A stretch of DNA of 5,261 nt from an uncultured delta proteobacterium (GTDB taxonomy: Bacteria > Desulfobacterota > WTBG01 > CAIYCZ01), in contig CAIYCZ010000025.1 of the NCBI GenBank assembly GCA_903924805.1, positions 1-5,261 of the forward strand, in the 5' to 3' direction. Position 1 is the first letter of the stretch; every line of letters starts with the position of its first letter. A program made the translations under genes and the position numbers. The notes below the pieces were generated by a model, which saw only the letters and a program-made list of their open reading frames with translations, searched no databases and was not told the DNA's origin. Shown here one piece after another: positions 1 through 4,672 of this stretch.

Positions 1-263
1 CAGCCCTCTTCACGCACGGATGCCCCATCGCTGGATGAAATCTCTGGGTTTATCAGGCTCACCAGTCCCTGGCCGGCATCAAGCACAATGACTTTTTTCA
101 GGATGCCCACCTGGGGCGCTGCCAGACCGATTCCCTTGCTGGCATACATGGTCTCAGCCATGTCTTTGAGAAGTTTCACCGTCGCATCATCAATATCAAT
201 AACCGGTTCGCATTTCTGACGCAAAATCCGGTGGGGAAATATCAGCACTTCCAGTAATGCCAT
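1..263 (-). CDS. def: Peptide deformylase, N-terminal part (runs off left edge)
   Basis: Peptide deformylase removes the formyl group from the N-terminal methionine of nascent proteins in the cytoplasm, using a metal held by one Cys and two His. The 87 complete codons begin MALLEVLIFPHRILRQ. They include motif 1, GIGLAAPQVG, at residues 44-53, then LINPEI at 70-75, and reach EEG at 85-87. The next codon begins TG, so the window stops inside what should be the metal-binding Cys of the EGCLS motif (Cys88; Cys90 in E. coli). The HEXDH motif lies outside the window, so activity cannot be judged. The ATG is preceded by AGGATG about 8-14 nt upstream, located inside the end of map. The gap from the map stop codon is only 7 nt, so the gene is probably co-transcribed and translationally coupled with map. 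Identification is firm from motif 1 and the EEGC context. Confidence 0.95.
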   Translation of the reverse strand, partial: MALLEVLIFPHRILRQKCEPVIDIDDATVKLLKDMAETMYASKGIGLAAPQVGILKKVIVLDAGQGLVSLINPEISSSDGASVREEG

Positions 264-270
264 TGTTTAT

Positions 271-1053
271 TCATCCTGCCAAATCAAGTGACTTTTTCTC
301 ATCGTTCAAGCTGCTCAGTATCCATGGACCATTCCTGGTAATGGCCACCGTGTGCTCAAAGTGCGCGGACAGCTTCCTGTCAGCGGTCACCGCAGTCCAC
401 TCATCCTCAAGAATTTTCATTTTATAGGTGCCCTCATTGACCATCGGCTCCAGGGCAAACACCATTCCCTCTTTAAGCCGCGGGTTGTATGCGGTGGGAG
501 AGTAAAAATTGGGGATCTGAGGCTCCTCGTGAAGGCTTCTCCCGATGCCGTGGCCCACAAAATCCCTCACTACACTGAACCCCTGAGCCTCAACCGTACC
601 CTGAATAGCCCGGGAAATATCCAGCAGCCGGTTGCCGACCAGTGCCTGCTCTATGCCCTTATACAGAGCATTTTCCGTCACCTGCAGCAGTTTCTGCACC
701 TGCGGGCTCACACTCCCCACGGCTACCGTAATGGCAGCATCACCATAATAGTCATTCAGCAAAACACCCAGATCCAGGCTTACGATATCTCCGTCCTGCA
801 GCTTCTTACTGCCGGGAATGCCATGCACAATTTCTTCATTTACCGAAATGCAGAGACTGGCCGGGTACCCCCGGTAGCCTTTAAACGCGGGTACACCGCC
901 CCGCCGGCGGATGTGCTCTTCAGCAATCCCGTCAAGCTCTTCAGTGGTTATTCCTGCAGCAACATTTTTTGCAAGCTCCTGAAGGGCTTCAGCAACAACC
1001 CGGTTGCTCTCCCTCATGAGCTCAAGCTCGCGCAGACTTTTAATGATTATCAT
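271..1053 (-). CDS. map: Methionine aminopeptidase, type I
   Basis: Cleaves the initiator methionine from new proteins when the second residue is small, after deformylation by Def. The 260-residue product has the usual length of a bacterial type I enzyme and no N-terminal zinc-finger extension. The five metal ligands are visible: Asp94 (SLDLG), Asp105 (YYGDAA), His168 (VGHGIG), Glu202 (ALEPM) and Glu233 (HFEHT). The substrate-pocket histidines His77 (VHGIPG) and His175 (LHEEP) are also present. The start is set at the ATG opening MIIIKSLREL, where family members begin. The open frame extends to a TTG at 1104, but that lies inside an inverted repeat and adds 17 residues untypical of the family. 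The Shine-Dalgarno sequence is weak (GATGGGA). In many bacteria map sits in the ribosomal spc operon beside secY or adk; here it follows a long spacer and heads a unit with def. Confidence 0.96.
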   Translation of the reverse strand: MIIIKSLRELELMRESNRVVAEALQELAKNVAAGITTEELDGIAEEHIRRRGGVPAFKGYRGYPASLCISVNEEIVHGIPGSKKLQDGDIVSLDLGVLLNDYYGDAAITVAVGSVSPQVQKLLQVTENALYKGIEQALVGNRLLDISRAIQGTVEAQGFSVVRDFVGHGIGRSLHEEPQIPNFYSPTAYNPRLKEGMVFALEPMVNEGTYKMKILEDEWTAVTADRKLSAHFEHTVAITRNGPWILSSLNDEKKSLDLAG

Positions 1054-1073
1054 GGGTATCCCATCACGGATAA

Positions 1074-1117
1074 ACCGGGTGCAGATAGAGGTCGGCAGTG
1101 CCAATCACGCACCCGGT
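1074..1117. repeat. 9-bp perfect inverted repeat in the map leader
   Basis: ACCGGGTGC (1074-1082) is exactly repeated in inverse as GCACCCGGT (1109-1117), with 26 nt between. Inside the loop a smaller GGC-AGT-GCC stem can form. On the minus strand the arm nearest the gene ends 20 nt before the map ATG, so a transcript starting upstream would carry the hairpin just ahead of the ribosome-binding region. There is no T tract after it in either direction, so it does not look like a terminator. It could be a leader structure affecting map-def translation or a protein-binding operator; the sequence does not decide between these. Confidence 0.55.
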
Positions 1118-1126
1118 ATTCTATTA

Positions 1127-1157
1127 ATTACATATAAGCAATGCGGCATAAAGTCAA
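1127..1157 (-). promoter_or_regulatory. Candidate map-def promoter
   Basis: On the minus strand a good -35 box, TTGACT (1152-1157), is followed by TATATG (1131-1136, spacer 15) and by TGTAAT (1127-1132, spacer 19). Neither -10 candidate has the ideal 17-bp spacing, so the exact -10 is unclear. The location, about 75-80 nt before the map start and upstream of the leader inverted repeat, is sensible. Confidence 0.4.
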
Positions 1158-1549
1158 ATTTTTTGTTGCTTTTTTGCTTGACGCAAAAGCTTCTTTACCG
1201 TATATTTCTTTTTTCAAAAAGTGCTTGGTACTTTTTGAAAGGGAAGACCATAGGGACATTAACCGTTCCCCACTATGAGCACGGCTCACTGAATACATGC
1301 TTCCATTATCCTCGGAACCCATAACTCGAGGAGTATAACCACACATCACATACACTAATTTATTTAAAGAGAAAAACACGATAGGCAGTGTACTGCAAGA
1401 AGGGGAGTTAGCTAACGTACAGGTGCGTAGCGTAGCCTTGAGCACGGGATGGTCGTCTGTCTGACAAAACGGCGGGAAAGGCACTATCGCGGTTTGACGC
1501 TGCACAGCAGTATCCGGAGGGTAAACCCAGTTACAGAAGGGATAGCATA
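1158..1549. other. Long intergenic spacer, no convincing gene; rich in short hairpins
   Basis: This is the bulk of the divergent spacer between map and hppA. The left part (about 1158-1240) is T-rich on the plus strand and holds two hairpins, TTTTGC-ttgac-GCAAAA (1172-1188) and the long repeat at 1212-1240. The right part (about 1379-1549) is richer in GC and dense in short self-complementary stretches: GCAGTGTACTGC (1385-1396), the perfect palindrome GTTAGCTAAC (1408-1417) and GGGTAAACCC (1520-1529). CGATAG (1379-1384) and CTATCG (1484-1489) could close a domain of about 110 nt. A minus-strand frame is open over 1128-1505, but it starts at GTG without a Shine-Dalgarno sequence and resembles no family I know. 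No tRNA, tmRNA, SRP RNA, RNase P RNA or known riboswitch signature was recognised. It may be an unrecognised non-coding RNA, a decayed repeat element, or plain spacer. Confidence 0.5.
1212..1240. repeat. Perfect 11-bp inverted repeat
   Basis: TTTCAAAAAGT (1212-1222) and ACTTTTTGAAA (1230-1240) are exact reverse complements around the 7-nt loop GCTTGGT. Three more G-U pairs could lengthen the stem if transcribed rightward. No T run follows on either strand, so a terminator is unlikely. It could be an operator, an RNA hairpin, or part of a dispersed repeat. Confidence 0.6.
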
Positions 1550-1566
1550 TATAATCAGGAATCCTG
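1550..1566 (+). promoter_or_regulatory. Candidate hppA promoter -10 box with adjoining palindrome
   Basis: TATAAT (1550-1555) is a perfect -10 box on the hppA strand, 77 nt before the start codon. It lacks a clear -35 partner at 16-18 bp, so it is either weak or needs an activator. The interrupted palindrome CAGGA-A-TCCTG (1556-1566) follows at once, over the expected transcription start, where a repressor site would sit. The call rests on the -10 match and position only. Confidence 0.4.
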
Positions 1567-1569
1567 TTG

Positions 1570-1602
1570 ATGAATAAATCATGCGCAGGAAGCTCAACCT
1601 AA
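1570..1602 (+). other. Possible 10-codon leader ORF upstream of hppA
   Basis: An ATG at 1570 opens a short frame, MNKSCAGSST, ending at TAA 30 nt before the hppA start. AGGA lies 9 nt before this ATG and could serve as its ribosome-binding site. If transcription starts just after the TATAAT box at 1550-1555, however, that AGGA would not be in the mRNA, and the mini-ORF would then be meaningless. The composition shows no run of one amino acid that would suggest classical attenuation. Confidence 0.15.
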
Positions 1603-1632
1603 AAAATGGTTTTACGGAAAGGAGTTACACGA

Positions 1633-4116
1633 ATGAAACTTAAACAGCTGGGGCAATTTCTTATTAAAAACAAATGTATCAGTTATGTATTGGCTGGTGT
1701 GGCATACCTGCTCATCCCGCTGGCAGTGTTCGCCAGCGAGGCGGATCTGGCGATACCTGACCTGCACAAGGGTGCTCCCTATACGCTGCTGGGCGGCATA
1801 AAGCCATGGGATCTGCTATTCTATGGTGCGTGCGTTATCGCCGGTACCCTGGGTATCAGTTTGTATCTGCGCTCCCAGATCAAAAAAATACGGGCCCATG
1901 ACTCGATGCTCAAGGTCGCTGAAATCATCTTTCAGACCTGCCGCACCTATCTGATTCAGCAGGGCAAATTCCTTATCTATCTGTTTCTGTTCATCGCCGT
2001 TGCCATGTCCTTCTATTTTCTGGCCTTGAAGGGCGAGACGGTTGGCACGCTGCTGCTGGTCCTGTTCTTCTCGGTGGTCGGCATAGCCGGCTCCTACTGT
2101 GTGGCCTGGTACGGCATTCGCGTAAATACCTATGCCAACTCCCGTACCGCCTTTGCGTCACTGGCGGGGAATCCCTGGGACGTGGTGAATATACCTCTTC
2201 GCGCCGGCATGAGCGTCGGGCTGTTCCTCATCTCCCTTGAGCTTATCATGATGGTTATCATTCTGCTCTGGGTGCCCCGTGACATCGTCGGCTACTGCTT
2301 CCTGGGTTTTGCCATTGGTGAGTCACTGGCCGCATCAGCACTGCGTATCGCCGGCGGCATCTTCACTAAGATTGCCGATATCGGATCAGACCTTATGAAG
2401 ATCGTCTTCAAGGTCAAGGAAGATGACCCCCGCAACCCCGGAGTTATTGCCGACTGTACCGGCGACAACGCGGGCGACAGCGTCGGCCCCACGGCAGACG
2501 GTTTTGAAACCTACGGCGTTACCGGTGTGGCGCTGATCACGTTCATCACGCTGGCCATTATGAGCCCTGACAGCGCGGTGAAAGAAGCCATCCAGGGAAA
2601 ACTGATCGTGTGGATTTTTGCCATGCGCTTCCTCATGGACTTCTGCTCCGGGATTTCCTATTTTGTCAATCAGGCAATTTCTTCCGCCAAGTATAAAGGC
2701 AAAAAAGAGTTTGACTTTGAAGAGCCGCTCATGCGGCTGATCTGGATCGCCGCCACCCTCTGCATCAGCACCTCGTTTATCATGAGCTACCTCTTGATCA
2801 GCGACCTTAAGGTTATAAAAGACGGCGTGCTTACCGCGATGCCCAATGTCTGGTGGCAGCTCGCCATGATCATCGGCTGCGGAACCCTTGCTGCGGTGCT
2901 CATCCCCGAGTTCACCAAGATATTCACCAGTTCCAAATCCAAGCACGTACGCGAGATTGTGACCGCATCCCGCGAGGGCGGTGCATCGCTTACCATCCTG
3001 TCCGGTATCGTGGCCGGCAACTTCAGCGCCTTCTGGATTGGCATGCTGATCGCCGGTCTCATGAGCATCGCGTATTTCATCAGCCTTCTTATACCGGTCG
3101 AGGTCATCCATTATCCGTCGATTTTCGCCTTTGGTCTGGTCGCCTACGGATTCCTCTGTATGGGTCCGGTCACCATCGCGGTGGACAGCTACGGTCCGGT
3201 TACCGACAATGCCCAGTCCATATTCGAGCTGGCGCAGATCGAATCGATTCCCGGCATCAGGGCAGAGATCAAGAGGGATTTCGGCTTCGATCCCGATTTC
3301 GAAATGGGCAAATTCTACCTCGAATCCAATGACGGCGCCGGCAACACCTTCAAAGCCACGGCCAAGCCGGTTCTCATCGGCACCGCGGTGGTCGGCGCAA
3401 CGACGCTGATTTTCTCGATCATCCTGCTGCTCCAGAGCAAAAACATGCTTCAGGTGCAGCTGACCGACGCGCCGATCATTCTCGGCCTGCTGTGCGGCGG
3501 CGCGATTGTCTACTGGTTCTGCGGCGCCTCCATGCAGGCGGTTACCACCGGCGCGTACCGTGCGGTCGAGTTCATTAAAAAGAACATGAACCTGGATAAA
3601 AAGGAAGCTGATATCGAGGATTCCAAGACGGTTGTAAAGATCTGCACCCAGTATGCACAGACCGGCATGTGGAACATCTTCATCGCGCTCATTTCCATTA
3701 CGCTGGCCTTCGCTCTGCTCAATCCGAACTTCTTCGTGGCCTATCTGATCTCCATCGCCTGCTTCGGCCTGTTCCAGGCCATCTACATGGCCAATGCCGG
3801 CGGCTCCTGGGACAATGCGAAGAAGGTTGTTGAGGTGGACCTGAAGGATAAGGGGACTGAGCTGCATGCCGCGACCATCATCGGCGACACCGTGGGTGAT
3901 CCCTTCAAGGACACGTCATCCGTATCCCTGAACCCCATCATCAAGTTCTCGACTCTGTTCGGCCTGCTGGCAACAGAAATCGCCATTGAAATGGCGGTAC
4001 ACGCCAGGGAGACACATTCCATGAACTATGCGCCGTTTTTTTCAATTCCATTGTTTATCGTCGGGCTTATCTTTGTATGGCGTTCGTTCTACAGCATGAG
4101 AATACCGGAGGTATAA
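1633..4116 (+). CDS. hppA: Membrane-integral ion-pumping pyrophosphatase (divergent, K+-independent type)
   Basis: Hydrolyses cytoplasmic PPi and pumps cations, probably H+, across the inner membrane. The 827 residues are longer than typical bacterial members (roughly 660-770). The ATG at 1633 is chosen for its GGAG 8 nt upstream; an in-frame ATG at 1606 has no such site. Residues 1-34 look like a signal peptide ending VFA|S, which would place the N-terminus outside, as in known structures. About 16 membrane segments follow. The PPi/Mg motifs are in order: GGIFTK with Lys246; Asp249 and Asp253; EDDPRNP (263-269); DCTGDNAGD (274-282); VDSYGPVTDN (517-526); GAGNTFKAT (568-576, Asn571); GGSWDNAKK (723-731); GDTVGDPFKD (751-760). 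Lys574, followed by Thr576, is the signature of K+-independent enzymes. The motifs differ in detail from canonical ones, and residues about 537-565 carry an inserted loop. These traits fit the divergent Na+-regulated H+-pumping subfamily known from Chlorobium limicola and Cellulomonas fimi. Pumped-ion identity is inferred. The gene appears monocistronic. Confidence 0.96.
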   Translation: MKLKQLGQFLIKNKCISYVLAGVAYLLIPLAVFASEADLAIPDLHKGAPYTLLGGIKPWDLLFYGACVIAGTLGISLYLRSQIKKIRAHDSMLKVAEIIFQTCRTYLIQQGKFLIYLFLFIAVAMSFYFLALKGETVGTLLLVLFFSVVGIAGSYCVAWYGIRVNTYANSRTAFASLAGNPWDVVNIPLRAGMSVGLFLISLELIMMVIILLWVPRDIVGYCFLGFAIGESLAASALRIAGGIFTKIADIGSDLMKIVFKVKEDDPRNPGVIADCTGDNAGDSVGPTADGFETYGVTGVALITFITLAIMSPDSAVKEAIQGKLIVWIFAMRFLMDFCSGISYFVNQAISSAKYKGKKEFDFEEPLMRLIWIAATLCISTSFIMSYLLISDLKVIKDGVLTAMPNVWWQLAMIIGCGTLAAVLIPEFTKIFTSSKSKHVREIVTASREGGASLTILSGIVAGNFSAFWIGMLIAGLMSIAYFISLLIPVEVIHYPSIFAFGLVAYGFLCMGPVTIAVDSYGPVTDNAQSIFELAQIESIPGIRAEIKRDFGFDPDFEMGKFYLESNDGAGNTFKATAKPVLIGTAVVGATTLIFSIILLLQSKNMLQVQLTDAPIILGLLCGGAIVYWFCGASMQAVTTGAYRAVEFIKKNMNLDKKEADIEDSKTVVKICTQYAQTGMWNIFIALISITLAFALLNPNFFVAYLISIACFGLFQAIYMANAGGSWDNAKKVVEVDLKDKGTELHAATIIGDTVGDPFKDTSSVSLNPIIKFSTLFGLLATEIAIEMAVHARETHSMNYAPFFSIPLFIVGLIFVWRSFYSMRIPEV

Positions 4117-4155
4117 GCAGATCGATAGATTCAATAGAGGCATTACATAGCAAGA

Positions 4156-4188
4156 GCCCTCGCCCCGAGAAGGGGTGAGGGCCTTTTT
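4156..4188 (+). terminator. Intrinsic terminator of hppA
   Basis: GCCCTCGCCCC (4156-4166) pairs with GGGGTGAGGGC (4172-4182) through 11 bp including one G-U pair, with loop GAGAA, and is followed by CTTTTTAT. It lies 39 nt after the hppA stop codon. On the opposite strand the hairpin is followed only by TCTTG, so it acts mainly rightward. Confidence 0.93.
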
Positions 4189-4274
4189 ATTTGTTAAAGG
4201 GCTGGGCGTACTGGCAGCTCAAACCGGAAGCTGAAGGAGCATGAGACGTAGGCTGAAAGTGACAGTCTGAGAAT
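4189..4274. other. Short spacer between two terminators; nothing recognised
   Basis: This lies between the hppA terminator and the convergent terminator. Only a 5-bp inverted repeat CAGCT/AGCTG and imperfect GCTGAA repeats are visible. No ORF with a ribosome-binding site was found. Confidence 0.4.
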
Positions 4275-4313
4275 AAAAAAAAGGACGGCATAGTATTTTT
4301 ACCGTCCCTTTTT
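4275..4313 (-). terminator. Intrinsic terminator of the 62-codon gene, partly bidirectional
   Basis: Read leftward, GGACGG (complement of 4302-4307) pairs with CCGTCC (complement of 4283-4288) across a 13-nt AT-rich loop, followed by eight T residues (complement of 4275-4282). Read rightward, the same hairpin is followed by CTTTTT, so it may also back up the hppA terminator. A smaller hairpin, CCGGA/TCCGG (4330-4347), sits between it and the stop codon of the small gene. Confidence 0.85.
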
Positions 4314-4351
4314 GCTAATGATAATTCCCCCGGACTTCCGCTTCCGGACAA

Positions 4352-4540
4352 TTACCTGGCTGCTGCTAATGCATTTTTTATCCGGGTCAGAAGCTCGCCA
4401 ATCTGTTTCTCCCGCTGTTTAAGAAAATCCTTATAGTCATGGTTACTGCAATGGTGAATCTCAACGCGCGTTCCACCCTCTGCCTTGGAAAGCAACATAT
4501 CCATTAAATGTAAATCATCTTTTGAAAAGTCTACATTCAT
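4352..4540 (-). CDS. Small cytoplasmic protein of unknown function (62 aa)
   Basis: I do not recognise a named family. The product is a soluble, charged 62-residue protein with no signal peptide or membrane segment. Residues 6-20 (SKDDLHLMDMLLSKA) are probably helical. Residues 24-30 (TRVEIHH) look like a strand, followed by HHCSNHDY (29-36), a cluster of three His and one Cys that could bind metal. Residues 37-58 form a basic helix or short coiled coil (KDFLKQREKQIGELL). A helix-strand-helix layout with an HH-x(n)-Y-x-x-x-L-x-x-R pattern recalls short uncharacterised proteins of Desulfobacterota, but this is from memory only. The coding call is well supported: AAGGAGGG 5 nt before the ATG, a consensus-like promoter upstream, and a good terminator downstream form a complete single-gene unit. 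The antiporter gene upstream is on the same strand and has no visible terminator, so read-through is possible. Confidence 0.85.
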   Translation of the reverse strand: MNVDFSKDDLHLMDMLLSKAEGGTRVEIHHCSNHDYKDFLKQREKQIGELLTRIKNALAAAR

Positions 4541-4576
4541 ATTGCCCTCCTTTCCTTATGGTTAGTATCTATTTAA

Positions 4577-4604
4577 ATTATAAGACCAATTTAAAGAAAA
4601 GCAA
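4577..4604 (-). promoter_or_regulatory. Sigma-70-type promoter of the 62-codon gene
   Basis: On the minus strand, TTGCTT (complement of 4599-4604) and a perfect TATAAT (complement of 4577-4582) are separated by 16 bp. The expected start near 4570 leaves a leader of about 30 nt with a strong Shine-Dalgarno sequence. The surroundings are very AT-rich, which suits an active promoter. Confidence 0.75.
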
Positions 4605-4672
4605 ATGGTATTGTATGTTTTTTTTCGCCAGGATAGTTACGCAAGGAGGTAATTAAGCGGCTCAAATGTTTT

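Noticed and set aside
1054..1104. 17-residue N-terminal extension of methionine aminopeptidase from a TTG at 1104
   Set aside because: The family begins at MIIIKS. The extension would start inside an inverted repeat and lacks a good ribosome-binding site.
352..1137. Plus-strand open frame of 261 codons opposite map
   Set aside because: It is antisense to a complete methionine aminopeptidase with all metal ligands, and it has no ribosome-binding site or recognisable domain.
1255..1345. Group II intron fragment suggested by a GAGC-ACG-GCTC-like hairpin
   Set aside because: The domain V signature and intron ends are absent, and there is no reverse-transcriptase coding sequence.
1128..1505. Minus-strand open frame of 125 codons in the spacer
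   Set aside because: It begins at GTG without a Shine-Dalgarno sequence, crosses the hairpins and the candidate map promoter, and resembles no family I know. It is better read as a chance frame or the remains of a repeat.
1379..1566. A known riboswitch, such as fluoride or cyclic-di-GMP, controlling hppA
   Set aside because: I looked for the conserved cores of the fluoride, cyclic-di-GMP, cobalamin, glycine and THF classes and did not find them.
1606..1632. Earlier in-frame ATG for the pyrophosphatase
   Set aside because: There is no Shine-Dalgarno sequence before it, while GGAG lies 8 nt before the ATG at 1633, which also gives a proper signal-peptide start.
2386..3867. Minus-strand open frame of 493 codons opposite hppA
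   Set aside because: It lies wholly antisense to a strongly recognised gene, and its protein is low-complexity and rich in Asp, Gly and His. It is a codon-bias shadow.
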